This document shows, piece by piece, positions 50,964 to 59,373 of a stretch of DNA of 64,000 nucleotides. The notes under the pieces are model-generated. The model was not told where the DNA came from. It did no database searches and saw nothing but the letters and a program-made list of their open reading frames with translations. The DNA lies in the NCBI GenBank assembly GCA_046306335.1, contig JBKDXM010000150.1, forward strand, positions 1 to 64,000, read 5' to 3'. The position numbers and the translations under genes were made by a program. The number at the start of each line of letters is the position of its first letter. Position 1 is the stretch's first letter. This DNA comes from UBA2386 sp046306335 (GTDB taxonomy: Bacteria > Planctomycetota > UBA1135 > UBA2386).

Positions 50964-52637
50964 TCAGCGGGTGAGCGTCGGGCGACCGCGGTGGTGGTCG
51001 GTCTTCTGCTGCCATGCGGCGGCGACGGCGAGCAACGTCGTCTCGCCGTACAGCGAACCGACCAACTGCAGCATCGCCGGCCGGCCACCGTCGCGTTCGC
51101 CGCGACCGACCGGCAGCACGTAGGCCGGGTGGCCGGTGAGGTTGGTGGCGACGAGCGTCGAGCCGCCGTGCGTCGGCGCGACCATCACGTCGACGCCAGC
51201 TAGCGCGCGCTGCATGTCGGCGCACAACTGCGAGCGGGCGCGGCTCGCCTGCAGGTACTCGACCGCCGGGATCGTGCGCGCGGCGCGGAACTGGTTGGGC
51301 CAGTCGTTCGGGCCTTGCCCCGGCAACTGATCGAGCAGGCCGTTGCGCGTCGCTTCGTCGAAGGCGGCGGCGGCCTCGGCGTGCAGCATCGCCAGCATGG
51401 CGCCGTACGGCGCGTCGGGCAGCGTCACCTTGCGCACGCTGTGGGTGACGCCGCCGAGCCATTCGAGGAATGCCTCGTCCTCGGCGCGCGACGGGAAGCC
51501 CTGCTGTTCGACGACGCCGATGCGCACGTACTTCAGGTCGACGTCGAGTTCGGCCCGGAAGGGCGCGTCGCGCGCCGCCGGGTCGCGGCCGTCGGCGCCG
51601 CGGATCGCGTCGAACACCAGCGCGGCGTCGACGGCGCTGCGCGCGATCGGGCCGACCTTGTCCATCGTCCACGACAGCGGCATCGCGCCGTGGCGGCTGA
51701 CGACGCCGAACGTCGGGCGCAGGCCGGCGACGCCGCACTGCCGGCAAGGCGAGACGATCGAGCCGAGCGTCTCGGTGCCGAGCGCGAACGGCACGAGGCC
51801 GGCGGCGACCGCGCTCGCCGACCCCGCCGACGAGCCGCTGCTGCCCTTCGCCGGGTCGTATGGATTGCGCGTGCGGCCGCCGTGCCACAGGTCGCCCATG
51901 GCGAGCGCGCCGAGCGACAGCTTGGCGACCAGCACGGCGCCCGCGTCGTACAGCTTCTGCAGCGGCGTCGCCGTCGCGTCCCACACGTGGTCGCGCCACG
52001 GTGCTGCGCCGAACGTCGTCGGCGCGCCGGGCCAGCCGAACAGGTCCTTGGCGCCGTATGGGATGCCGTGCAGCGGCCCGCGGTCGTTGCCGGCGACGAG
52101 CTCGGCGTCGAGTTCCTCGGCGCGCGTCAGGGCCTGATCGCGCAGCAGCGTGACGACGCAGAAGAGCTGCGGGTCGAAGCGCTGCAGCCGGTCGAGCGCG
52201 AGTTCCGTCAGTCGCACGCTCGTCAGCTTGCGCTGGCGCAGCAGGCTGGCGAGGTCGAGCAGCGGCGCGAAGGCGAGGTCGGCGTCGTTCGCGGGCAGTG
52301 GCGCGTCCTGCGGGATGGTCAGCGTCGCCTTCGGTGTCCACTGCGGCCGGCTGGCGCCCGGCGGCAGCGGGTCGAAGATCGCGCACGGCGGCAGGGAGAA
52401 CGGCAACGGCGCCTTGCGCACCGCGTCGTAGCCGTCGCGCAGTTCCCGCAACCGGCCGACGGCCAAGCGGCGTTGCGCCTCGTCGAACGACAGGCCGGCG
52501 AGCCGGCCGGCTGCCGCCAGGTCCTCGGCCTCGTCGGGACGCAGGCGGGGCGCTGAGGGCAGCGCCAACGGCGCGGTGGCGCCGAACAGGAACGCGCGGC
52601 GGTCGCGGCGCGCGGACGAGGCTGGGGGCGTGGTCAT
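50964..52637 (-). CDS. Amidase-signature family protein with Tat signal
   Basis: A 557-aa amidase. The N-terminus SSARRDRRAFLFGATAPLALP is a twin-arginine signal, so it should be exported folded. The Ser-cisSer-Lys triad can be placed: Lys in GIPYGAKDLFGWPGAP, the cis-Ser in AKGSSGSSAGSASAVAAGLVPFALGTETLGS and the nucleophile Ser in LGSIVSPCRQCGVAGLRPTFG. About 70 residues between signal and domain are helical. The enzyme hydrolyses a C-N bond of an unknown amide; it is unlikely to be GatA, which is cytosolic. ATG 52637 is preferred over one farther upstream (MVEETSR...), which would bury the Tat motif. Confidence 0.87.
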   Translation of the reverse strand: MTTPPASSARRDRRAFLFGATAPLALPSAPRLRPDEAEDLAAAGRLAGLSFDEAQRRLAVGRLRELRDGYDAVRKAPLPFSLPPCAIFDPLPPGASRPQWTPKATLTIPQDAPLPANDADLAFAPLLDLASLLRQRKLTSVRLTELALDRLQRFDPQLFCVVTLLRDQALTRAEELDAELVAGNDRGPLHGIPYGAKDLFGWPGAPTTFGAAPWRDHVWDATATPLQKLYDAGAVLVAKLSLGALAMGDLWHGGRTRNPYDPAKGSSGSSAGSASAVAAGLVPFALGTETLGSIVSPCRQCGVAGLRPTFGVVSRHGAMPLSWTMDKVGPIARSAVDAALVFDAIRGADGRDPAARDAPFRAELDVDLKYVRIGVVEQQGFPSRAEDEAFLEWLGGVTHSVRKVTLPDAPYGAMLAMLHAEAAAAFDEATRNGLLDQLPGQGPNDWPNQFRAARTIPAVEYLQASRARSQLCADMQRALAGVDVMVAPTHGGSTLVATNLTGHPAYVLPVGRGERDGGRPAMLQLVGSLYGETTLLAVAAAWQQKTDHHRGRPTLTR

Positions 52638-52731
52638 CGGCAACAGGGCGGAAGTCGGCAAGGCCACGTTGGCCCGGTCCGCCGCGCGTCGTATCCTCAC
52701 CCGGCTCGTTTCCTCCACCAACGACCCTCTG

Positions 52732-54363
52732 ATGTTCCTCCGGCCGCTGCCGTTCGTTCTCTTCGCCGCCGCGCTCTTCGCCCAAGCTCCCGCCGAGACG
52801 GCGCCGGCCGCGCCCGCGGCGCCGCCGGCCGCGATGGCGACGATCGGCAGGGACGAACTGCTCGCCCACGCGACCTACCTCGCCAGCGACGAGTTGCAGG
52901 GCCGGCTGACCGGCTCGCCCGGCCAGTTGGCGGCGGCGACCTACATCCAGAAGCACTTCGCGGCGCTTGGCCTCGAACCGCTCGGCGACGAGAAGGACGG
53001 CGCCCGCGGTTGGTTCCAGCACTACGGCGTCCGCCGCACCTACGTGACGCCGGCGACGAAGCTGCTGCTCGGCGGGCTCGCGCTGACGGACGGATTCGCG
53101 GTGCTCGGCGGCCAGGCGCAGCAGTTCGCGCACAAGGGCGAATTGCGCTTCTGCGGGCTCGGCCGCGTGCGCGGCGACAACGCGGACATCGGTCCCGACG
53201 AGTCGCTGGCGGGCACGGTCGCCGTCGTCGTCGCGCGCGCGCCCAAGGGGCGCGTCGACGGCCAGCTCACCGTCGAGCAGAAGTTCGGCATGTCGTTCCA
53301 GACCTTCAACCAGATGAGCACGACGGCCAAGGCGCTGGGCAAGAAGGGCGCCGCGGCGGTCGTGTTCGTGCAGCTGCGGGACCGCTACGGCCTGTCGGAC
53401 GTGCTCAACTACCTCGCGGTGGCGCCGGGCAAGGACTCGCTGCAGGCGCGCTTCGCCGGCGGCGAGGACGGCATGGGCGGGCTCGGCGCGATGCTCGGCG
53501 GCGGCTCGACCCCGACGGTCGTGCTGTCGCAGCCGGCGAGCGCCAAGCTGCTCGGTGAACTCGGGCTGCAGCCCGACACGGTCGCGGACTTCGTCGCCGA
53601 AGGCGGCAAGCGCCCCGTCGCCAAGGCCGGCGTCGTCGCCGAGATGACGCTGGGCGTGGCCGTCGACGAGGCGGCCACGGCGTGCAACGTCGTCGCGGTG
53701 CTGCGCGGCAGCGACCCGGAACTCGCCAAGGAGGCGATCGTCTACAGCGCCCACATGGACCACGTCGGCACGCGCATCGACGGCGAGGTCTTCAACGGCG
53801 CGGACGACAACGCGTCGGGTTCGTCGGGCCTGCTGGCGATCGCCTCGGCCTTCGCCAAGTCGGCGCAGAAGCCGAAGCGCAGCGTGATCTTCCTCTCCGT
53901 CTCCGGCGAGGAACTCGGTCTCTGGGGCTCGGCGTACTACGCGGACAATCCGACGTGGGCGGCCGACCGGATCGTCGCCAACGTCAACACGGACATGATC
54001 GGCCGCAGCGGGCCGGAGGCGGGCGCCGACGAGATCACCGTCACCCCCAGCCACAAGCACGCCATGTTCTCCACGATCGTGCGCGACGCAGCGACGTTCG
54101 CCGACGTCATGGGCCTGACGTTCACTTCGGGCGACAAGTACTACATGCGCAGCGATCACTACAACTTCGCCAAGAAGGGCATTCCGGTGGTGTTCTTCTG
54201 CAACGGCGAGCACGAGGACTACCACCAGGTCACCGACCACGCCGACAAGCTCGACGGCGGCAAGATGGAGCGGATCGCGCGGCTGGCGTTCTGGACCGGC
54301 TGGGCGGTCGCCAACGCCGACGCCAAGCCGGCGAAGCTCGGCAAGCAGCCGGCATGGCGCTGA
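52732..54363 (+). CDS. M28-family zinc peptidase, secreted
   Basis: A 543-aa metallopeptidase with signal peptide (FLRPLPFVLFAAALFAQA). Di-zinc ligands are visible: SAHMDHVG, NGADDNASGSSGL, SVSGEELGLWGS (catalytic and ligand Glu) and NVNTDMIG, with the final His in HEDYHQVTDHADKLD. Between residues about 130 and 320 is an insertion resembling a protease-associated domain (VAVVVARAPKGRVDG ... AAAVVFVQLRDRYG). M28 enzymes are aminopeptidases that free N-terminal residues outside the cytosol. It is divergent from the amidase, with a 94-bp gap, and may share a regulatory region with it. Confidence 0.9.
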   Translation: MFLRPLPFVLFAAALFAQAPAETAPAAPAAPPAAMATIGRDELLAHATYLASDELQGRLTGSPGQLAAATYIQKHFAALGLEPLGDEKDGARGWFQHYGVRRTYVTPATKLLLGGLALTDGFAVLGGQAQQFAHKGELRFCGLGRVRGDNADIGPDESLAGTVAVVVARAPKGRVDGQLTVEQKFGMSFQTFNQMSTTAKALGKKGAAAVVFVQLRDRYGLSDVLNYLAVAPGKDSLQARFAGGEDGMGGLGAMLGGGSTPTVVLSQPASAKLLGELGLQPDTVADFVAEGGKRPVAKAGVVAEMTLGVAVDEAATACNVVAVLRGSDPELAKEAIVYSAHMDHVGTRIDGEVFNGADDNASGSSGLLAIASAFAKSAQKPKRSVIFLSVSGEELGLWGSAYYADNPTWAADRIVANVNTDMIGRSGPEAGADEITVTPSHKHAMFSTIVRDAATFADVMGLTFTSGDKYYMRSDHYNFAKKGIPVVFFCNGEHEDYHQVTDHADKLDGGKMERIARLAFWTGWAVANADAKPAKLGKQPAWR

Positions 54364-54567
54364 GAGCCAGAGAGAGGATCATCCTGCAGGCGCCCGGGAT
54401 GCCCCTGGTGCCGCCACGCAGCGCCCGACGAATGGTTGTTGCGCAGGCCATGAGCGCGAGAGCCGACGACGTCCCGTTCGCAGCCTTCGCGTCGCCAACC
54501 GTCATCGACCCGGTCGCGCTATCGCGACCAAACCCTGCCGAGCCCGGTCTCCGGGTGCCATCGCGCC

Positions 54568-54975
54568 ATGCGCCACCAATCGCCTGAGGTCGCTGCGTTC
54601 CTAGCCGTCGGTTCGTTCGCCGTCGTCGGCGCGTCCCTCGACCGCGCCAAGTACGGCAACAAGGTGCTGCGCTGCTACCAGCAGCACGGCTTGCCGGTCG
54701 TCGGCGTGCATCCGAAGTTGACCGCGTGCGAGGGCGCGCCCGTGCACGCGTCGCTCGCCGCCGTCCCTGGCGCGCCGCGCGCCGTTTCGATCGTGGCTCC
54801 GCCCGCGGCCGCCGCCGGCATCGTGCAGGACGCGATCGCGGCCGGCTGCCGCCGACTGTGGTTCCAGCCGGGCGCCGAGGACGCCGGAGCGATCGCCGCG
54901 GCGCGCGCGGCCGGCCTGTCGGTGATCGCCGACGGCCCGTGCGTGCTGGTAGCGCTCGGCTTCCGCGACGCGTGA
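54568..54975 (+). CDS. CoA-binding protein (YccU-like)
   Basis: A 135-aa single-domain Rossmann protein of the CoA_binding_2 family. Diagnostic are FAVVGASLDRAKYGNKVLRCYQQHGLPVVGVHPK near the start and RLWFQPGAE later, where the G-A-S and K-Y-G positions contact CoA in succinyl-CoA ligase relatives. No catalytic domain is attached. The upstream 204-bp gap to the M28 stop shows nothing recognisable. It is transcribed in the same direction as the following SMUG1 gene, 52 nt away. Confidence 0.85.
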   Translation: MRHQSPEVAAFLAVGSFAVVGASLDRAKYGNKVLRCYQQHGLPVVGVHPKLTACEGAPVHASLAAVPGAPRAVSIVAPPAAAAGIVQDAIAAGCRRLWFQPGAEDAGAIAAARAAGLSVIADGPCVLVALGFRDA

Positions 54976-55027
54976 GCGGCGGCCGGTCGAGGTTGTGCCG
55001 GATCGCAGCGCCGGCTAGCAATCGGGC

Positions 55028-55738
55028 ATGAGCCTCGATCGCGCCACGAAGGCCGCCGTCGCCGAACTCGATCGCCTGCGCTTCTCGCCGCCGGTGGCGT
55101 GCGTCTACGACCCGCTCGACTACGCTTGGCCCTTGCACGAACAGTGGCTGCGGCGGTTCGGCCAGGGCCGCAAGGAAGTGCTGCTGCTCGGCATGAATCC
55201 AGGCCCCTTCGGCATGGTGCAGACCGGCGTGCCATTCGGGGAGGTGGCGGCGGTCCGCGACTTCCTCGGCCTGCGCGGCGAGGTCCGCCGACCGGCGACC
55301 ATGCACCGCAAGCGACCGATCGAAGGCTTGGCGTGCCGGCGCGCGGAGGTCAGCGGCCGCCGGCTGTGGGGCTGGGTGCGCGATCGCTTCGGCACGCCGG
55401 ACGCGTTCGCCGCGCGGTTCTTCGTCGCCAACTACTGTCCGCTCGCCTTCCTCGGCGAGAGCGGCGCCAACCTGACGCCGGACAAGCTGCCCAAGGCCGA
55501 GACCGCACCGTTGTTCGCCATCTGCGACCGCCTGCTCACCGCGGTCGTCGAGTCGACCCGGCCGCAGTGGGTGGTGGGCGTCGGCGCCTTCGCCGAGGCG
55601 CGGGCGCGGGCCGTGCTCGGCGAGCGCGTGCGCATCGGCCGCCTGCCGCATCCCAGTCCGGCCAGCCCGGCGGCCAATCGCGGCTGGGAGAAGCTGGCTG
55701 ACGAGGCCTTCGCCGCGCTCGGGATCGCGGTGCCCTGA
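55028..55738 (+). CDS. smug1: Uracil-DNA glycosylase, SMUG1 family
   Basis: A 236-aa base-excision repair enzyme. Motif 1 reads LLGMNPGPFGMVQTGVPFG and motif 2 LPHPSPASPAAN, almost letter for letter the SMUG1 signature (Asn in GMNPGPF and His in HPSP are catalytic). The segment FVANYCPLAFL is also shared. The enzyme removes uracil, and often oxidised pyrimidines such as 5-hydroxymethyluracil, from single- and double-stranded DNA. It is one of two DNA-damage genes in the window together with dnaE2, but no SOS-like repeat is seen in front of it. Confidence 0.93.
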   Translation: MSLDRATKAAVAELDRLRFSPPVACVYDPLDYAWPLHEQWLRRFGQGRKEVLLLGMNPGPFGMVQTGVPFGEVAAVRDFLGLRGEVRRPATMHRKRPIEGLACRRAEVSGRRLWGWVRDRFGTPDAFAARFFVANYCPLAFLGESGANLTPDKLPKAETAPLFAICDRLLTAVVESTRPQWVVGVGAFAEARARAVLGERVRIGRLPHPSPASPAANRGWEKLADEAFAALGIAVP

Positions 55739-55756
55739 GCGGGCTCGTCGGAGCGT

Positions 55757-56377
55757 TCAGGCCTGGAAGCAGGCCGGCGGCCGCCGCAGCCGGCCGAGGT
55801 GCTCGCGCAGCGCGGTGAACAGGCGCTTGCGAGCGCGCATGATCCGGATCGCGACCGTTCCGGTCGGCAAGCCCAGCAGCTTCCCCGCGTCCTCGTACGT
55901 GCGTTCTTGCCGCACGCAGAGCTCGAAGACGCTGCGGTAGTGCGGCGGCAGGCCGTCGAGCGCTGCCTGGAACGCCGCCATGAACTCGGCTTCTTCGAGG
56001 CTCCGGTCGTGCGCCGGCGCCGCCACCTGATCGAAGGGACAGTCTTCCGTGGCCAGGCTGCTGACGGGACGCGGCCGCCGCAGGCGCGCCCGGATGGTGG
56101 TCAGCGCCTGGTTGCGCGCCACCTCGAACAGCCAGGCCCGGAAGTTGGTCCCGAGGCGGTATAGATGCCGCTTGACCAGCACCTTCTCGAACACCTCCTG
56201 GGTCACGTCCTGGGCGAGGTGCGCGTCGCGCAGCATGCCGACGGCGAGGTGGTAGAGGCGCTTGCCGTAGCGGCGCTCCAACTCCGTCAGCGGCGCGGCG
56301 GTGTCGCCAGCTTGCATGCGGGCGATCAGGTCCTCGTCGGTCTGCAGGTCGTCGGGCAGCTCGGTTCCGGCGTCCAT
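55757..56377 (-). CDS. ECF-type RNA polymerase sigma factor
   Basis: A 206-aa sigma-70-family factor with only regions 2 and 4. Region 2 reads LTELERRYGKRLYHLAVGMLRDAHLAQDVTQEVFEKVLVKRHLY, with the FRAWLFEVARNQALTTIRARLRR helix; region 4 reads ALDGLPPHYRSVFELCVRQERTYEDAGKLLGLPTGTVAIRIMRARKRL. No anti-sigma factor gene is adjacent, which is unusual for ECF factors. ATG 56377 is chosen; the in-frame ATG at 56410 gives an atypical start. A palindromic patch lies at 56435-56460, about 58 nt upstream, perhaps for autoregulation. Confidence 0.9.
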   Translation of the reverse strand: MDAGTELPDDLQTDEDLIARMQAGDTAAPLTELERRYGKRLYHLAVGMLRDAHLAQDVTQEVFEKVLVKRHLYRLGTNFRAWLFEVARNQALTTIRARLRRPRPVSSLATEDCPFDQVAAPAHDRSLEEAEFMAAFQAALDGLPPHYRSVFELCVRQERTYEDAGKLLGLPTGTVAIRIMRARKRLFTALREHLGRLRRPPACFQA

Positions 56378-56434
56378 GGCGGGCTTAGTGCAATCGGCGT
56401 GCCACCTCACATACGATGTCGGTAGTATTCACAA

Positions 56435-56460
56435 CCCATTGTCGATCATCGACTAATGGG
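56435..56460. promoter_or_regulatory. Inverted repeat upstream of the ECF sigma gene
   Basis: CCCATT (56435-56440) pairs with AATGGG (56455-56460), and GTCGAT (56441-56446) with ATCGAC (56448-56453), one unpaired T (56454) between. The patch is much richer in A/T than its surroundings and lies in the 200-bp region between the kinase stop and the sigma start. It may be an operator or hairpin. Confidence 0.4.
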
Positions 56461-56487
56461 CTTCACGCTGCCCGCGCGATGGCGCGG

Positions 56488-56505
56488 TGCCGCAACGCTG
56501 CGGCA
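56488..56505. terminator. Terminator-like hairpin after the APH-family gene
   Basis: TGCCGCA (56488-56494) and TGCGGCA (56499-56505) form a perfect 7-bp stem with loop ACGC, 73 nt beyond the stop of the kinase gene at 56578 (minus strand). Confidence 0.35.
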
Positions 56506-56577
56506 GCGGATGCCGCCGCCCGTCGGCAGCGGGCTGGCCGGCCGCGCCGCGTCGTCCGCGGCCGCTCGCGACGGCGG

Positions 56578-57582
56578 TCAGACCGGAAAGAAGCTGGCGC
56601 CGCCGTCGAGGGCGGCGTCGAGGAGCGCGAGGTTGGCGCTCAGCCGCGGATCCTCTTCGCCGAAGGTGAGGTAGCCCCAGCGCAGGCGGCGCAGCGCGAG
56701 GTGCACGACGGCGGCGCGGATGCCCCATTCCGAACGGATGCGATCGCCGCCGTGCTGGCCGCCGAACCACCGCCCCAGCAGTTGGCGCTTCCATTCCGGG
56801 TGGCGCTGGCAGCGGATCCAGAACGTCGCGAAGTCGTGGTCGCGGTTGCCGATGCCGACGCACTCGAAGTCGACGAGGTGCGGCAGTCCGTCCTCGGTGA
56901 CGACGATGTTGCTCTCGCAGAAGTCGCCGTGCACGAGGACGTGCTTGCGGCCGTCGGTCCAGCGCACCGCTTCGCCGAAGAAACGCTGGATGGCCCGCCA
57001 GCGGGCTTCGCCGACGACGAACAGCACGGCGTCGTACATCGCCCGGATCTGGTCGAGGTAGGCGATCGGGTCCCAGTGTTCGAGCGGGAAGCTGCGCCGT
57101 CCGATCAGCCGGTCCGTCGGCATCGCCGCCAGCTTGCGCAGCAATTCGACGGCGTGCTCCTGGCCGATGACCTCCTCGGCGGGACCCGCGGCGAGCGGCA
57201 GCCATTCCAGCAGGATCCAGCGCGGCGGATCACCGGGGCCGTAGGCGATCGTGCGGGGCGCAGGAAAGTCGCGCCGCTGCGGATCGACGCTGTCCAGGTA
57301 GCGGTAGAAGCCGCTCTCGCGGCGGCCGAAGTCGGCAGCGCCGGCGCCGGGCGGCAGGATCGCTGCCTCGGGCAGCGGCAGGTAGAGCTTCAGCAGGAAC
57401 CGCTTGCCCGCGGCGCCGGTCGCCAGCACCGGCAACGAGGTGCGCTGCGCCGACATCAAGCCGTGCGGCTGCTCCTGGGCGGCGAGACCGAGTTCGGCGA
57501 GGACCTCGCGGGCTTGCTGCCACTGGGCGGCGGTGGGTGGTTGGTTCACTTGCGGGCGGGGAGTGCGAGCGGCCGATGCCAC
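56578..57582 (-). CDS. Aminoglycoside phosphotransferase (APH)-family kinase
   Basis: A 334-aa kinase-fold protein. The catalytic loop HVLVHGDFCESNIVVTEDG and the metal-binding LVDFECVGIGNRDHDFATF are clear; a Lys in GKRFLLKLYLP and the hinge PRWILLEWLPLA complete the ATP site. Family members phosphorylate small molecules such as antibiotics, choline, homoserine or sugars; there is no antibiotic-resistance context here, so a metabolic role is as likely. The start ATG at 57582 gives a disordered 18-residue leader. It is divergent from the DUF4388 gene. Confidence 0.85.
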   Translation of the reverse strand: MASAARTPRPQVNQPPTAAQWQQAREVLAELGLAAQEQPHGLMSAQRTSLPVLATGAAGKRFLLKLYLPLPEAAILPPGAGAADFGRRESGFYRYLDSVDPQRRDFPAPRTIAYGPGDPPRWILLEWLPLAAGPAEEVIGQEHAVELLRKLAAMPTDRLIGRRSFPLEHWDPIAYLDQIRAMYDAVLFVVGEARWRAIQRFFGEAVRWTDGRKHVLVHGDFCESNIVVTEDGLPHLVDFECVGIGNRDHDFATFWIRCQRHPEWKRQLLGRWFGGQHGGDRIRSEWGIRAAVVHLALRRLRWGYLTFGEEDPRLSANLALLDAALDGGASFFPV

Positions 57583-57728
57583 GGGCGCCTTGGAGGCGGC
57601 GACCGGGCGGTCGGCCCGCGTGTTCTAGGCCATCGTCGCCGATGGACGCCATACCAGACCGCCGCCGGACCATGGATCGGCTGGAAGCCGTCAAGAACGC
57701 TGCCCGCCGTTGACGAAACCGCCACCAG

Positions 57729-59333
57729 ATGTCCCCAGAAGTGCCACCCGATCCGGTCGGCGTGACCGTGCCGTGTCCTGCGTTCGCGCCGGGTGGCGGT
57801 GCGGCGTCGACGGACGGCAGCCCGACCGCTGGCGTGCCGGCGGCCACCGGCCCGGTGGACGGTGGCCCGGTCGACGGCGGCCCGGTCGACGGTGGCCCGG
57901 TCGACGGCGGCCCGGTCGCGGCGGGGGCCGACGCGGCAGCGACTGGCAGCGCCACCAACGCAACGATGGCCAGCGGCGTCGATCTCGGCGCGACGCTGCG
58001 CGAGCGTATCCACACGCTGGTCGACGGCCTCGTCCGCAACGACGATACGGCGTTCGAGGAGGCCTTCATCGACCTGTCGGTCTCCGTGCGCGGCCTCGTC
58101 GAGCGCAAGCTGCGCATGGAGGGCAGCAAGAGCGAGACCCGCGACGTGCTCGGCGAGCTGATCTTCACCCGCCTGCGACAGGGCATGCTGCAGTTCGCGT
58201 CGCGCGACGACGCCCGCGAGGCCGAGAAGGCGGCGTTGTGGGCGATGGCGACGATGTTCTCGGTGCGCACCCTCACCGAGTTCGCGCGCGCGTTCGACGA
58301 GTCGCTGCTGCGCGCGACCGCCGCCTCGCGCGACTTCAACCTCGCCAGCCGCACCGACTTCATCAGCATCGAGGAGATGCTGCAGATGCTCGCGACGGGC
58401 AAGCACATCGGCTGCCTCTCGTTGGAGAAGGGCGACAACCGCCTCGACATCTACCTCAAGGAGGGGCGGATCGTGCTGCTGGACCCGCATCGCCTCAACC
58501 GCCGCGTCATGCCCGGCGCCAACGTCATGCGCCATCGCGAGATCCCCGAGGCCGTGGTGCATGAGGCGGAGTCGCGCCGCGTCAGCGAGGGCGTGCCGGC
58601 GCTGCTGACGCTGGCCGAGCGCGGCGTGTTCAAGGACGACGAGGTCCGCGACCAGCTGCGCGCCTTCGGCAAGGAGTCCCTGTTCGAGTTCATGCGCGAG
58701 GAGGAGCCCTACGCCTTCCACTACAAGCGGCTCGACGTCCTGCCGCCGCGCATCGAGGCCAACGACATCCGTCTCGGCGTGACCTCGACGCTCTTGGAAG
58801 GCAGCAAGCTCAACGACGACTGGAAGCAGCTGCAGAAGGTCTATCCGGATCCTGATGCGCCGATCGAGCCGCGCGCCGACATGTACGCACGCATGGCGAA
58901 CGTCACGCTCGGGGTCCTGGAGATCAAGCTGCTGACGCAGCTGCAAGGCGACACCACGCCGAGGAACCTCGTCGGCCAGCTCGGCCTGCCGCTCTTCGAC
59001 ATCTACCTGATGCTCGCACGGCTGATCAAGGAGGGCATCCTCACCCCCGGTAGCGGCGCGCGCGCCGTCGAACACGTTCCCGACGAACCGGCCCCCGTCG
59101 GCGTCACGCAATCGGTTGCCCAGGCCATCCAGGCGCTCGACGCCAACGATGACAAGAAGGCACGCACCAGCGCGATCGATCGGGTGCTCGGCGACGCGCC
59201 GCCCAAGTCGACGATGAACGCGCTCGATCGCGTCCTCGGCGGCCTCGACGAGACCTTGCGTCGCAAGAACCAGCCCCGCCCCGGCGGCGGCGACGACGAC
59301 CTGCTCGGCTTGATGAAGAAGCCGAACAGCTGA
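57729..59333 (+). CDS. DUF4388 (PatA-like) domain protein
   Basis: A 534-aa cytosolic protein. After a disordered N-terminus with four GPVDG repeats (residues about 41-60), a helical region (about 77-200) precedes the DUF4388 domain, FISIEEMLQMLATGKHIGCLSLEKGDNRLDIYLKEGRIVLLDPHRL (about residues 209-260, shown in one stretch only for position), a module also seen in PatA-type response regulators and gliding-motility proteins. A winged-helix-like part near 390-440 (TPRNLVGQLGLPLFDIYLMLARLIKEGIL) and an acidic/basic tail follow. A signalling or transcription role is likely but unproven. No receiver or GTPase gene is adjacent. Confidence 0.72.
   Translation: MSPEVPPDPVGVTVPCPAFAPGGGAASTDGSPTAGVPAATGPVDGGPVDGGPVDGGPVDGGPVAAGADAAATGSATNATMASGVDLGATLRERIHTLVDGLVRNDDTAFEEAFIDLSVSVRGLVERKLRMEGSKSETRDVLGELIFTRLRQGMLQFASRDDAREAEKAALWAMATMFSVRTLTEFARAFDESLLRATAASRDFNLASRTDFISIEEMLQMLATGKHIGCLSLEKGDNRLDIYLKEGRIVLLDPHRLNRRVMPGANVMRHREIPEAVVHEAESRRVSEGVPALLTLAERGVFKDDEVRDQLRAFGKESLFEFMREEEPYAFHYKRLDVLPPRIEANDIRLGVTSTLLEGSKLNDDWKQLQKVYPDPDAPIEPRADMYARMANVTLGVLEIKLLTQLQGDTTPRNLVGQLGLPLFDIYLMLARLIKEGILTPGSGARAVEHVPDEPAPVGVTQSVAQAIQALDANDDKKARTSAIDRVLGDAPPKSTMNALDRVLGGLDETLRRKNQPRPGGGDDDLLGLMKKPNS
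57855..57920. repeat. 15-bp tandem repeat in the DUF4388 protein gene
   Basis: About four copies of a 15-bp unit, CCCGGTSGACGGYGG by consensus, encode tandem GPVDG in the disordered N-terminus. Neighbouring units differ only at third positions. Confidence 0.75.
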
Positions 59334-59353
59334 GCGTCCGAGTCACGGGACGC
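59334..59353. terminator. Hairpin at the convergent end of the DUF4388 and glycosyltransferase genes
   Basis: GCGTCC (59334-59339) pairs with GGACGC (59348-59353) around an 8-nt loop that contains the glycosyltransferase stop codon. The right arm is part of the 32-bp repeat copy at 59342-59373. Confidence 0.45.
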
Positions 59354-59373
59354 GCGCCGATCCGGTGCGTGGA
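59342..59373 (-). repeat. 32-bp dispersed repeat, copy 2
   Basis: Identical in inverted orientation to 25264-25295. Here it covers the last codons of the glycosyltransferase gene, encoding its C-terminal PRTGSARVP and stop. As at the first copy, it lies at a convergent junction. Confidence 0.8.
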
